Source: Isoptericola dokdonensis DS-3 (GTDB lineage Bacteria > Actinomycetota > Actinomycetes > Actinomycetales > Cellulomonadaceae). Taken from it: 64,000 nucleotides of DNA. Below the pieces are notes generated by a model. That model was not told the origin of the DNA, searched no databases, and saw nothing but the letters and a program-made list of their open reading frames with translations. Location: NCBI RefSeq assembly GCF_001636295.1, contig NZ_CP014209.1, forward strand, positions 2,480,001-2,544,000. Direction: 5' to 3'. Numbering within the stretch: position 1 is the stretch's first letter; every line of letters starts with the position of its first letter. Shown piece after piece: positions 1 through 7,870 of this stretch. The position numbers and the translations under genes are program-made.

Positions 1-2
1 GC

Positions 3-434
3 GACCTCGTCCAGGCCGTCGCGCAGGTCGACCACCTGCTCCGGGCCACGCTGCCCGGCCAGGCGGCGACGCTCGTGCTGGCGGCGGTCGAACCCGGGTC
101 GGACGACGTCACCTACGTGACCGCCGGCCACCCGCCACCCGTCGTGGTGGGACCCGACGGCGCGCACGTCGCGGACGTCCTGCGCGAGCCGCCGCTCGGC
201 GTCGGTCGGCGCGCGGGCCGGTCCGGGTCGGTGCACGTCGGCCCCGGCGGGGCCGTCGTGCTGTTCAGCGACGGGCTCGTGGAGCGCCGCGACGAGTCGA
301 TCGTCGACTCCCTGGAGCGGCTCCGGGTCGCCGCGACGCAGACCCTCGACCCGGCCGGGCTGGTCGCCCGCGTCCGGGCGCCGTCGTCGGGCGACGACGC
401 CACCGTCGTGGTCGTACGCCGCGCGACGACCTGA
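3..434 (+). CDS. SpoIIE/PP2C-type serine phosphatase, C-terminal part
   Basis: The reading frame is open from the window edge, so only the last 143 residues are present and the true start lies upstream. The visible part has the conserved end of an RsbU/SpoIIE PP2C domain: an AGHPPP motif, LFSDGLVERRD with a metal-binding aspartate, and the terminal SGDDATVVVV block. Family members dephosphorylate STAS anti-sigma antagonists. An HATPase anti-sigma protein and a STAS protein lie just downstream on the opposite strand, so all three probably form one partner-switch module. The upstream sensor domain cannot be judged. Confidence 0.85.
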   Translation, partial: DLVQAVAQVDHLLRATLPGQAATLVLAAVEPGSDDVTYVTAGHPPPVVVGPDGAHVADVLREPPLGVGRRAGRSGSVHVGPGGAVVLFSDGLVERRDESIVDSLERLRVAATQTLDPAGLVARVRAPSSGDDATVVVVRRATT

Positions 435-454
435 CGCCCACCCCGCGGTGGGCG
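435..454. terminator. Bidirectional hairpin terminator
   Basis: Perfect 8-bp stem (CGCCCACC / GGTGGGCG) with a 4-nt loop. It fills the 23-bp gap between two convergent stop codons and can serve both strands. No strong U-tract is visible on either side. Confidence 0.55.
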
Positions 455-457
455 CCG

Positions 458-913
458 TCAGACCACGGCGGGTGTTGCCGCGCGGACCCGGAACCGGGCC
501 CACACGTGCTTGGCGCCGTCGGTGGTGAACCAGCCCACGGCGTCCGCGAGGCGCACGACGAGCTGCATGCCGAAGCCGCCGCCACCGCGGGTGCTGCCCT
601 CGTCGATCCGGGGCGCCGTGGACGGCTTGCGGTCCTGCACCTCCAGCAGGAACCCGTCCGGGCGGGCGCTCAGGCGGACCAGCGCGGCGCCGTCACCGTG
701 CTGCAGCGCGTTCGTCGCGAGCTCGCTGGCGACGAGCAGGACCGACTCGGGGATCTCCTCCAGGCTGGGCCGACCGCCCGGCGCCGGAGGCAGTGACGCG
801 ACCAGGTCGGCGCGCAGGACAGCCAGGTCGTCGAGCGTCCGCAAGGGCCAGGCGCGGACCTCGGTGAACCCGTCCGGCGCGGGCGAGGCGGCGAGTCGAG
901 GTGCCATGATCAT
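458..913 (-). CDS. RsbW-like ATP-binding anti-sigma factor (HATPase_c_2)
   Basis: A 151-residue protein with a GHKL ATPase fold: the N-box ELATNALQHG near residue 65 and the glycine-rich GGGGFGMQLV near residue 112. These features fit the RsbW/SpoIIAB-like anti-sigma kinases that bind a sigma factor or phosphorylate a STAS partner. The first ATG is 3-4 nt from a GAGAGG motif and a second ATG (907) is about 9 nt from it, so either may be the start. A STAS gene lies 10 bp upstream on the same strand, so the two are likely co-transcribed. The sigma partner is not in view. Confidence 0.85.
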   Translation of the reverse strand: MIMAPRLAASPAPDGFTEVRAWPLRTLDDLAVLRADLVASLPPAPGGRPSLEEIPESVLLVASELATNALQHGDGAALVRLSARPDGFLLEVQDRKPSTAPRIDEGSTRGGGGFGMQLVVRLADAVGWFTTDGAKHVWARFRVRAATPAVV

Positions 914-923
914 GTTCCTCTCG

Positions 924-1277
924 TCAGCTCTGCAGGACGAACAGCGTATCCACCCCGCTGAGCCGCAGCAGGTCGAGGACCTTCGGGGGCGTCCCCACCA
1001 GCACCGGAGGGGTCGGCTTCGCCGCGGCCGCGTCGTAGAGCAGCCGCAGCCCGCCCGAGTCGAGGAACGTGACCTCCGTCAGGTCGACCGTCAGGGCCTC
1101 GTCCGCCGTCTGGCGCAGGTGCGACGCGAGCTCCGGCGCCACCCGCGTCTGCACCGCGGCGTCCACCTCGCCCCACATGGTCCAGCGGGCGCGCCCCGGG
1201 TCCACGCGGACACCGCCGTGCGTCACCTTCTCGTCCACCGTCACTCCGTCCGGGCCTGCCAGCATCGCGACCATCAC
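924..1277 (-). CDS. STAS-domain anti-sigma factor antagonist
   Basis: A 117-residue single STAS domain. The motif VTFLDSGGLRLL carries the serine (about residue 74) that RsbW-type kinases phosphorylate in RsbV/SpoIIAA proteins. It would release a sigma factor from the neighbouring HATPase protein when dephosphorylated by a PP2C phosphatase such as the partial one at the window start. The start is a GTG followed at once by an ATG at 1274, so one or the other is used. It is the first gene of a two-gene unit with the anti-sigma gene. Confidence 0.85.
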   Translation of the reverse strand: MMVAMLAGPDGVTVDEKVTHGGVRVDPGRARWTMWGEVDAAVQTRVAPELASHLRQTADEALTVDLTEVTFLDSGGLRLLYDAAAAKPTPPVLVGTPPKVLDLLRLSGVDTLFVLQS

Positions 1278-1304
1278 GACCCCTATATCTTGCCGGACGG
1301 TCGG

Positions 1305-1790
1305 TCACAAGGGTGAATCGGCAGGCCGGAGCAGCAGGAAGTCCGTCGCCCCGAAGAAGCGCGCGACCCGCAGCTCGCGCGCCGACAGCAGCGGCGCCGC
1401 CTCGTCCAGCCCGATGACGCGCGGCGACGTCACCTCCAGCGACTCCCCGTCGATCGTCAGCACCGCTCCGCCCGCCGCCAGCACGTTGCGCGCCCAGTCG
1501 GTGCCCGGCCCGTACGGCAGCGTCACCAGCAGCCCCGCCGGCGTGCGCTCGACCCCGATCGGCGTCGCGTACGACCGCCCGGACCGGCGCCCCGTGTGAT
1601 GGACGACGACGTGCGCGTCCCCAGGACGGCCCGAGCGCGCCAGCTCCCCGGCACGGCTGCGCCTCTGCATCTGCCGCACGACCCGCAGACCCGGGTCCCA
1701 CTTCGTCCGCAACGTCACGACCAGCGCGGCGAACGCCGCGAGCGCCAGCCCGACGATCGTGCCCACCACGCGCAGGATCCACCGGACCAT
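1305..1790 (-). CDS. Nitroreductase/quinone family deazaflavin-dependent oxidoreductase
   Basis: A 161-residue protein with one N-terminal membrane segment (about residues 5-25). A Ddn/Rv3547-like split-barrel follows: HHTGRRSGRSYATPI near residue 65, LPYGPGTDWARNVLAAGG near residue 92, and a C-terminal FLLLRP. Family members in actinobacteria use F420H2 to reduce quinones or nitro compounds. The membrane anchor fits quinone reduction, but the substrate is unknown. ATG start with a GGGGGA-type ribosome site. Confidence 0.8.
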   Translation of the reverse strand: MVRWILRVVGTIVGLALAAFAALVVTLRTKWDPGLRVVRQMQRRSRAGELARSGRPGDAHVVVHHTGRRSGRSYATPIGVERTPAGLLVTLPYGPGTDWARNVLAAGGAVLTIDGESLEVTSPRVIGLDEAAPLLSARELRVARFFGATDFLLLRPADSPL

Positions 1791-1904
1791 GAGGTCCCCC
1801 CTCGTTCGGACTGTCCGTCAGCCTACGAGGGGTGCAAGTGACCGGCGAGCGGACCTCGACCGGCCGACCGTAGCCTGCGCGGGCTGCCGGCCGACGCGGC
1901 GCCG

Positions 1905-3524
1905 TTACCGGACCCGGAAGTAGCGGGTCGGTGACTCCCCGTACTTCGTCGTGGCGCTCCCCACGAGCACGACCTTGAGCCTGTGGTGCTCCTGGGACAA
2001 CCGCGGCAGCGTGATCGTCATGCGGCCCTTGTGCTTCTTCTTCATGCGGACGGTCTTGACGGTCTTCTCGCCGTCGACCTTGACCTTGAGCATGCCGATG
2101 TCGGGGATCTTCGACGGCGACGACACCTTCACCTTGACCTTGACCCGCTGCGAGCCCTCGACGGTCTTGTCGACGAGAGTGGCGCGGACCGTCGTGGTGG
2201 CCTTCCGGACGCGGACCGAGGTGGTGGAGGTCGAGGCCGTGTTGCGGGCGTCGCCGGAGTAGACGATGCGGAGCCGCGAGGTGCCGACCGGCACGGACCG
2301 CCCGGCGAAGGTCACGTCGGCCGCGCCCTCACGGCCGAGGCGGGCCGAGCCGAGCCTGGTGCTGCCCCGATAGACGGTGGCGGTCCCCGTCACGTACCGA
2401 CCGTCGTTCAACGAGTTGTCCCGTGCGGGAAACACTCGAACGCGCAGCGTGTGCCGCGTGCCCCAGACGAGGGGCTCCGGGGTCCAGGCGTCGGAGTCGC
2501 TCGCCACCTTCGCGACCTTCACGGTGACGGACGCCTTGGTGTCCTCGACGTAGGCCGATCCGGTCAGCCGGACGTCGAGCTCGTGCCGCCCCGGGAGGAG
2601 CTTGCCCGCCTCGAGCACGAAGACCTCCGTGCGGGGGTCCTCCTCCGCAGTGCGCCGCCCGAGCAGCCGGTCCCCGTCATAGAGGGACAGCGTCCCACCG
2701 ACCTGGTCGGCGCCGGGGACGTCGACCGCGACCTTCCAGAACGGGTGCCCGATGTCCCACGTGCTGCCGCCGGGGATCCACACGTCCAGGGATGCGCGGG
2801 CCCGTACGACCCTCGTGGTCACCGTGGCGCGCGCCGAACGAACGTCGTCGACGCCGTGGAAGACGACCTCGAACGTGACGTCCCCGAGAGGGAGCTGGCG
2901 CACCGTCTCCTCGTCGACATGGAGCACGGCCGCGCCATCCACCAGGGACGCCATGGCGATCGCCCGACCGTTCGGCCCGCGGAGCTCGACCCGACCCTCG
3001 GGAGTCCCGCCGTCCGCCGTCACCGAGACGCGCACGTCGCCACCGTTGCCGCGGGTGAGGGCGTCAGGCGCCTGGGCGGAGATCGCGGACCGGATCGTCC
3101 CGTCCGACACCACGACGGTGCCGGTCCACTCCGTCGCGGCGTAGCCGTCCGGCGGGTAGTAGCGCACGATGGCGGGGTAGGTGCCGGGTGCGAGGTGGAG
3201 GCGGACGTTCATCCGGCCGCTGCTTGCCCACATCGTCCCCGCGTAGTCGATGCCGGCGACCTCGGCGATGAGGCGCCCGCCGGTCACGAACGCGCCGTCC
3301 GGCGTGGTGGTCCGGACCTCGAGCGGGTGGTCGACGGTGCCCGCCCACCACGTCTCCCTCTGCTCGACCGTCATCGTCGTCGGGATGAGGTCGTCGGCCG
3401 CCCGCGCGCCCGGCGCGACGAGCACCGTCAGCGCGAGGACGAGGGCCGTGGCGGCGGCGACGAGCCGCGCCCCGGCACCGGAGGGAAGAACGGAAGCACG
3501 GGGTACTGCGTCACCGCTGGTCAT
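1905..3524 (-). CDS. Secreted multi-domain Ig-like repeat protein
   Basis: A 539-residue protein with an N-terminal signal peptide (hydrophobic run at about 20-40, cut after a GARA motif). The rest is beta-rich and made of Ig-like modules of about 95-100 residues, each with a pattern such as GxxxTLRVRVxPA, VTGTATVYRGSTRLG and a closing LRIVYSGDA. This resembles the bacterial Ig-like (Big_3/Ig-like repeat) modules in actinobacterial exported proteins. No catalytic domain or sortase motif is visible, and the C-terminus is rich in Lys/Val. A surface adhesive or structural role is inferred only. Confidence 0.65.
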   Translation of the reverse strand: MTSGDAVPRASVLPSGAGARLVAAATALVLALTVLVAPGARAADDLIPTTMTVEQRETWWAGTVDHPLEVRTTTPDGAFVTGGRLIAEVAGIDYAGTMWASSGRMNVRLHLAPGTYPAIVRYYPPDGYAATEWTGTVVVSDGTIRSAISAQAPDALTRGNGGDVRVSVTADGGTPEGRVELRGPNGRAIAMASLVDGAAVLHVDEETVRQLPLGDVTFEVVFHGVDDVRSARATVTTRVVRARASLDVWIPGGSTWDIGHPFWKVAVDVPGADQVGGTLSLYDGDRLLGRRTAEEDPRTEVFVLEAGKLLPGRHELDVRLTGSAYVEDTKASVTVKVAKVASDSDAWTPEPLVWGTRHTLRVRVFPARDNSLNDGRYVTGTATVYRGSTRLGSARLGREGAADVTFAGRSVPVGTSRLRIVYSGDARNTASTSTTSVRVRKATTTVRATLVDKTVEGSQRVKVKVKVSSPSKIPDIGMLKVKVDGEKTVKTVRMKKKHKGRMTITLPRLSQEHHRLKVVLVGSATTKYGESPTRYFRVR

Positions 3525-3636
3525 CGAGGGTCTTGCTCCTGTCGCGTCGTCGCTGCGCGCAACCTAGCGGAGCCGTGGAGCCGGCGTCCAGGCGTCCCTC
3601 GTGCGTCGTCCGGGACTGCTCGGGGTCGAGCCCCGG

Positions 3637-5088
3637 TCAGGCGGCGGTGGACTGCGCTGCGCGCCGGTCGCGGGCGGCCTGCCGGTCGACGGGCAGCAGC
3701 GCGGCGAGGACGGCGAGGACGGCGGCGGCCCCGACGACGAACCAGAAGACGAGGTGCATGGCGGACATGAGGCCGGAGCCGGTGGGGGCGCCGTCGGCCC
3801 CGGTGGTGGTGCTCGCGTTGACGATGACGCCGCACACGGCGACGCCGACGGCGGAGCCGAGGGAGCGGGCGAACGCGTTCATGCCGGTGACGGCGCCGCG
3901 GGTGCCGTGGGTGGCGGCGGACTGTGCGGCGATGAGGGGCGGGACGGCGGTCAGGCCCATGCCGAGCCCGACGACGAACGTCGTGGCGGCGACGGCGACC
4001 AGCGGTGTGGTCGCGCCCAGCAGCAGCATGAGCCCGGTGCCGACGAGCACGAGCACCGACCCGATCATGGCGGTGAGCCGGAACCCGATGCGCAGGTAGA
4101 GGTGGCCGGAGTTGGAGGCGGCGATCGGCCAGCCGACGGTCATCGCGGCGAGCGCGAAGCCGGCGAGCAGCGGCCCGTACCCGAGGACGCCCTGCGCGTA
4201 GATGGGGACGTAGCTGGACAGGCCGAGGACGATCATGCCGACGACGAGGGAGACGGCGGTGGCGACGCCGACGAGCCGGCCGCGCAGGAGCCGCAGGTCG
4301 AGGACGGGATGCTCCGCCCGCAGGGCGTGGAGCACGAAGAGGGCGGCGAGGACGACGGCGGACCCGAGCACGGCCAGGGACGGCGTCGACGTCCAGGCCC
4401 AGGTGGTGCCGCCCTCCAGGAGCCCGAGGAGCAGCAGCACGCTGCCGCCGCTGAGCAGCACCGCACCGAGGTAGTCGATGGGCTCACGCGGGCCGGTGCG
4501 GGGCGACTCGTGGTACCGGCGCACGATCATCCACCCCGCGACGAGGCACAGCGGCAGGTTGACCCAGAAGATCCACCGCCAGCCCAGGAACTCGGAGAAC
4601 ACGCCGCCCAATGTGGGGCCGAGCACGGAGGAGATCGCCCACACGGACGCGAGGTAGCCCTGCGTCTTCGCGCGCTCCTCGAGGGTGTAGATGTCCGCGG
4701 CGATGGTCTGGGAGACCGGCATGACGGCGCCCGCGCCGAGGCCCTGCAGGACGCGGCCGGCGATCATCGCCGTCATCGACCAGGCGGCGCCGCACAGGAT
4801 CGAGCCGGCGAGGAACAGGCCGATCCCGGCGAGGATCAGCCGCTTGCGGCCCAGGATGTCGGACAGCCGCCCCGCGAGCGGCGTGCTCAGCGCCTGCGCG
4901 AGCAGGTACGACGTGAACAGCCAGGGGACCTGCTCGAACGCGCCCAGGCTGGTGGCGATCGTCGCCGAGGCGGTGGCGATGATCGTGGCGTCCAGGGCGA
5001 CGAGCGCCGTGGCCAGCATGAGCGAGAGCAGGATGGGGCCGCGCTCGGAGCGCAGCCCGACGGAGGACGTCGTCGGCACGAACCTCAC
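3637..5088 (-). CDS. MFS transporter, DHA2 family (14-TM drug:H+ antiporter type)
   Basis: A 483-residue integral membrane protein. It has the DHA2/EmrB-QacA signatures: ALDATIIATASATIA in TM1, LAGRLSDILGRKRLILAG (motif A) after TM2, and a motif-C-like GPTLGGVFSEFLGWRWIFWVN in TM5. The length and about 14 hydrophobic segments fit. Members export drugs, dyes or metabolites by proton antiport. No local regulator is adjacent, so the substrate is unknown. The start is GTG at 5088 or GTG at 5079; neither has a decisive ribosome site. Confidence 0.85.
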   Translation of the reverse strand: MRFVPTTSSVGLRSERGPILLSLMLATALVALDATIIATASATIATSLGAFEQVPWLFTSYLLAQALSTPLAGRLSDILGRKRLILAGIGLFLAGSILCGAAWSMTAMIAGRVLQGLGAGAVMPVSQTIAADIYTLEERAKTQGYLASVWAISSVLGPTLGGVFSEFLGWRWIFWVNLPLCLVAGWMIVRRYHESPRTGPREPIDYLGAVLLSGGSVLLLLGLLEGGTTWAWTSTPSLAVLGSAVVLAALFVLHALRAEHPVLDLRLLRGRLVGVATAVSLVVGMIVLGLSSYVPIYAQGVLGYGPLLAGFALAAMTVGWPIAASNSGHLYLRIGFRLTAMIGSVLVLVGTGLMLLLGATTPLVAVAATTFVVGLGMGLTAVPPLIAAQSAATHGTRGAVTGMNAFARSLGSAVGVAVCGVIVNASTTTGADGAPTGSGLMSAMHLVFWFVVGAAAVLAVLAALLPVDRQAARDRRAAQSTAA

Positions 5089-5128
5089 AAGCCTCGGGCA
5101 ACCGTCGGGTATTCCCGACGGCGGCGCG

Positions 5129-5449
5129 TCAGTCGCCGGGCCAGTCCCCCGTCAGCTTCTCGAACGCCCGCGCCCCGCCGCGCTGCACGAGCGCCTTCGT
5201 CACCGAGAAGATCGCGCCCTGGATCAGGGAGGCCAGCAGGATCTCCCGCAGCCGGTACTCCGACTGCAGAGGCGTGGGCGCGTCGTCCGGGTGGCCGGGC
5301 GCGACCCGCTTGTAGACCTGCTTGAACACCTGGCCGGCCACGATGCCGCCGACGATCGAACCGACGATGCCGAACGGCTGGTACAGGATCTTCGCGGCCT
5401 TGCCCCCGGACTTCTGGACGCGACCGCCGCTCATCTCGTACTCGGTCAT
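5129..5449 (-). CDS. DUF4235 small membrane protein
   Basis: A 106-residue protein with two hydrophobic segments (about 22-45 and 68-88), separated by a Pro/Asp-rich loop. The sequence around GKAAKILYQPFGIVGSIVGG is typical of the DUF4235 family of actinobacteria. Family function is unknown. The MFS gene lies 40 bp downstream on the same strand. ATG start. Confidence 0.75.
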   Translation of the reverse strand: MTEYEMSGGRVQKSGGKAAKILYQPFGIVGSIVGGIVAGQVFKQVYKRVAPGHPDDAPTPLQSEYRLREILLASLIQGAIFSVTKALVQRGGARAFEKLTGDWPGD

Positions 5450-5526
5450 GTCCCGACGCTAGGCCGTCCCGCCGTGATCCGCGCCCTGAGCACGGGCTCG
5501 AGCACCGGCACCAGCGCCGGAAGGGA

Positions 5527-5886
5527 TCAGTCGTGCGCGGCGCCGGAGTCCGTCTCGACGGCGGGCGCGTCGTGCGGGACCAGCTTGAGGCCGACGACGG
5601 CGCCCACGATCCCGACGAGGAACACGACCTTGGCGGCGGAGACCGCCTCCTCGCCGGTGGCCATCGCATAGGTCACGGTGAGGGCCGCGCCGACGCCCAC
5701 CCACACGGCGTAGGCGGTGCCGAGCGGGATACGGCGCACGGCCCAGCCGAGGCCCGTCATGGACGCGGCCAGGGCGACGAAGAACACGATGCTGGGCCCG
5801 AGGCGGGAGAGACCCTCGGACTCCCCGAGCGCGGTGGCCCAGACGGCCTCGCAGACGGCGCTGAGCAGCAGGATCAGCCAAGCCAT
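5527..5886 (-). CDS. SMR family transporter, second of a guanidinium-exporter-like pair
   Basis: A 119-residue four-helix small multidrug resistance protein. It keeps the residues that line the guanidinium site in Gdx proteins: Glu13 and Trp16 in TM1, Ser42 in TM2, Tyr59 and Trp62 in TM3. It has a 15-20 residue acidic C-terminal tail absent from its partner. The start is 2 bp after the stop of the first SMR gene, so the two are translationally linked. Positive charges are spread evenly over its loops, unlike the strongly biased partner, as expected for fixed antiparallel heterodimers such as YkkCD or EbrAB. A longer in-frame opening upstream is a shadow. Confidence 0.85.
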   Translation of the reverse strand: MAWLILLLSAVCEAVWATALGESEGLSRLGPSIVFFVALAASMTGLGWAVRRIPLGTAYAVWVGVGAALTVTYAMATGEEAVSAAKVVFLVGIVGAVVGLKLVPHDAPAVETDSGAAHD

Positions 5887-5888
5887 GG

Positions 5889-6203
5889 TCAGCTCACCAC
5901 CTTGAGGCCGATGACGGAGCCGACGAGCAGCACGAGCAGCAGGACGCGCGCGCGGGTGGCGCGCTCCTGACCGGTGACGAACCCCCACACGACGGTGAGG
6001 GTGGCGCCGATCCCGACCCAGACCGCGTACGCGGTGCCGGTGGGGAGGTCGGTCATCGCCCAGGCGAGGCCGGCCATGCTCAGCGCCAGCGCGACGACGA
6101 ACAGGAGGGTGGGGCGGGGCTTGCGGAAGCCCTCGGAGGCGGAGAGCGCGGCGGCCCACACGGCCTCCAGCACCCCGGAGACGATCAGGACGATCCATGC
6201 CAT
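5889..6203 (-). CDS. SMR family transporter, first gene of a guanidine-riboswitch pair
   Basis: A 104-residue four-helix SMR protein. Gly10, Glu13, Trp16, Ser42, Tyr59 and Trp62 all match the Gdx (guanidinium exporter, formerly SugE) pattern. Loops 1 and 3 carry about six Arg/Lys and loop 2 none, so orientation should be fixed. The start is the ATG at 6203, preceded by AAAGGGG (6215-6221), which directly abuts a guanidine-III riboswitch. Expected role: proton-coupled export of guanidinium as a heterodimer with the next gene. Confidence 0.88.
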   Translation of the reverse strand: MAWIVLIVSGVLEAVWAAALSASEGFRKPRPTLLFVVALALSMAGLAWAMTDLPTGTAYAVWVGIGATLTVVWGFVTGQERATRARVLLLVLLVGSVIGLKVVS

Positions 6204-6221
6204 GACGAGACGTACCCCTTT

Positions 6222-6265
6222 CGCGGCAGTCTTGTCGTGGTGCGGGTACTGCTCCCTCGTCCGCG
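6222..6265 (-). promoter_or_regulatory. Guanidine-III (ykkC-III) riboswitch
   Basis: Read on the minus strand, the element has the class hallmarks in order: GGACGAGG, then GUACCCG, then GACAAGAC. Two helices support it: GCGG (6264-6261) with CCGC (6245-6242), and GCAGU (6252-6248) with ACUGC (6230-6226). Compared with the Thermobifida fusca aptamer as I recall it, both stems differ in sequence but keep pairing. The AAAGGGG ribosome site starts at the next nucleotide, so control of translation of the downstream SMR pair is likely. Confidence 0.9.
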
Positions 6266-6352
6266 AACCCGCCGTCGGGTTCCGCGTCCCACGGTACCCA
6301 AGGGAGTCCCGGGAGTGAATGTCAGATGCCTCACCATCGCCGACGCCGCAGG

Positions 6353-7012
6353 TCAGAGGGGTCGCACGGGCTGCCGGAGCACGGTGCGCAGTCGCTCGGG
6401 CGCGGTGCGGCGCACGTCGCTCAGGTAGATCTCGTGGTGCGGCCCGGCGAACGTCAGCCCGTGGGTGGGCAGGTGGTCGTCGTGCAGGTCGGCGAGCACC
6501 GGCCCCTCGTCGTCGTACGACCCGACGTGCAGGGTCTGGACGCTGCGCCCCTCGGTGATCGTCCGCCGTTCCACGAGGTCGAGGGCGGGCAGGTCCTTGG
6601 CGGTACGGACCTGCGCGGTGACGTCGGTGACGAGGTCGGTGCCGACCCAGTCGGGCTGGAGCACGAGCATCGTCCACCGCCACGCGTCCTTCTCGCGGCG
6701 GACGAACGTGCCCGGGTCGTCGGCCGTCCACAGGCCCTCCAGCGGGGCGACGACGTAGTCCCGGCCGAGGCGTCGTCGGCTCGCGAACTTCAGGGCGTAC
6801 GACAGGGCGAACAGCGCCTCGACGGCCGCCGCGTAGTCGGGTGCCGTGTTGGGGTCGCCCTCGCCGTCGACGGCGAGGTAGGTCAGGGGTGGCACGTCGA
6901 CCTCGACGAACCTCCCGCGCGGCGGGGCGTACAGCTCGCCGTGGAGCTTCTTGAGGTCGATCTTGGGGTGCACGGGCGCGGTGACGTGCGGTGCGGGGGC
7001 GTCGTCGGCCAT
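6353..7012 (-). CDS. GyrI-like small-molecule-binding domain protein
   Basis: A 219-residue protein. The C-terminal half has the SOUL/GyrI-like pattern: YDDEGPVLADLHDD, then LTFAGPHHEIYLSDVRR and the closing PERLRTVLRQPV. This is typical of stand-alone GyrI-like proteins related to the effector domain of AraC/MerR regulators. No DNA-binding domain is present, so it is probably a ligand-binding or hydrolase-like cytosolic protein. The ATG at 7012 is chosen; the frame stays open upstream, but that stretch is Arg/Pro-rich and overlaps the divergent gene. Confidence 0.75.
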   Translation of the reverse strand: MADDAPAPHVTAPVHPKIDLKKLHGELYAPPRGRFVEVDVPPLTYLAVDGEGDPNTAPDYAAAVEALFALSYALKFASRRRLGRDYVVAPLEGLWTADDPGTFVRREKDAWRWTMLVLQPDWVGTDLVTDVTAQVRTAKDLPALDLVERRTITEGRSVQTLHVGSYDDEGPVLADLHDDHLPTHGLTFAGPHHEIYLSDVRRTAPERLRTVLRQPVRPL

Positions 7013-7115
7013 GCTCCCGACCGTAGCCCCGCGCGGCCGGACCGGCCCGCGACGTCGTCCGGCCGGGTCGCCCGCCGTGTGATGCTGGGACCCGACGCCG
7101 ACCGGACGGAGAACG

Positions 7116-7802
7116 ATGAGCCTGGCCAGCCTGCTGCCTGCCGAGACCCACCCCCAGGAGGGGTACGACGGGTTCATCGGCTGGGTGCTGAGCCTCATGG
7201 AGACCCTGGGTGAGGTGGGGGTCGGTATCGCCGTGCTGGTGGAGACGTTCGTGCCACCCATCCCGTCGGAGGCCGTCCTGCCGGCCGCCGGGTTCCTCGC
7301 CTACGAGGGCCGCATGAACGCGTGGTGGGCGATCGTCGCCGCGACGCTCGGCGCCGTGATCGGCGCCTGGGTGTGGTGGTATCTCGGACGCCTCCTCGGA
7401 CGGGACCGCACGCGCGCGCTCGTCGAGGCCATCCCCCTGATGGAGGGCGAGGACTTCGACAAGGCGGAGGCGTTCTTCGCGAAGTGGGGCCGGGTCGCCG
7501 TGCTGCTGGGCCGCTGCGTCCCCCTGGTGCGCAGCTTCATCTCCATCCCGGCGGGCATCGAACGGATGCCGTTCTGGTCCTTCACGCTGTACACCGCGAT
7601 CGGTTCCGGGGTGTGGAACGCGATCTGGGTGGGCCTCGGCTACGCGTTCGGTCCCGCCATCAGGCCGGTGCTGGAGCAGTGGAGCGGAATCCTGTCGAAC
7701 GCCGTGCTCGTCGTGATCGCCCTGCTCCTGGTCTGGTTCGTCGTCGTGCGCCTGCTACGTCGTCGCCGCGACCGCCGCGCCGCCACGGAGCCGCGGGGCT
7801 GA
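7116..7802 (+). CDS. DedA family membrane protein
   Basis: A 228-residue protein with the DedA/VTT signature: ETFVPPIPSEAVLPAAGFLA in the first re-entrant region, then GAWVWWYLGRLLGR, and GRCVPLVRSFISIPAGIERM. Four to five hydrophobic segments are visible and the C-terminus is Arg-rich and cytosolic. DedA proteins are proposed proton-dependent lipid (undecaprenyl- or phosphatidyl-) transporters. ATG start behind a GGACGGAGA ribosome site. It is divergent from the GyrI-like gene, with a 103-bp shared upstream region. Confidence 0.88.
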   Translation: MSLASLLPAETHPQEGYDGFIGWVLSLMETLGEVGVGIAVLVETFVPPIPSEAVLPAAGFLAYEGRMNAWWAIVAATLGAVIGAWVWWYLGRLLGRDRTRALVEAIPLMEGEDFDKAEAFFAKWGRVAVLLGRCVPLVRSFISIPAGIERMPFWSFTLYTAIGSGVWNAIWVGLGYAFGPAIRPVLEQWSGILSNAVLVVIALLLVWFVVVRLLRRRRDRRAATEPRG

Positions 7803-7812
7803 CGCCCTCCCC

Positions 7813-7836
7813 GGCCGACGCGCGTCGGAGTCGGCC
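7813..7836 (+). terminator. Hairpin after dedA-type gene
   Basis: 7-bp perfect stem GGCCGAC / GTCGGCC with a 10-nt loop, 11 bp after the DedA stop and before the toxin-antitoxin promoter region. There is no U-tract, as is common in GC-rich actinobacteria. Confidence 0.45.
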
Positions 7837-7860
7837 TGCAGGGGTTGACAGAATGGCTAC

Positions 7861-7870
7861 TGTGTACACA
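7861..7870 (+). promoter_or_regulatory. Palindromic operator of the toxin-antitoxin pair
   Basis: The perfect palindrome TGTGTACACA ends on the first base of the antitoxin ATG. Its TGTACA core is the known recognition core of YefM-YoeB operators, so autoregulation by the antitoxin is likely. A TTGACA (-35-like) lies at 7845-7850. No good -10 stands at 17 bp, and no Shine-Dalgarno sequence is visible before the ATG. Confidence 0.6.

Noticed and set aside
5889..7151. 420-codon frame that includes the first SMR gene
   Set aside because: The N-terminal part overlaps the GyrI-like gene and riboswitch. The SMR homology and the ribosome site start at 6203.
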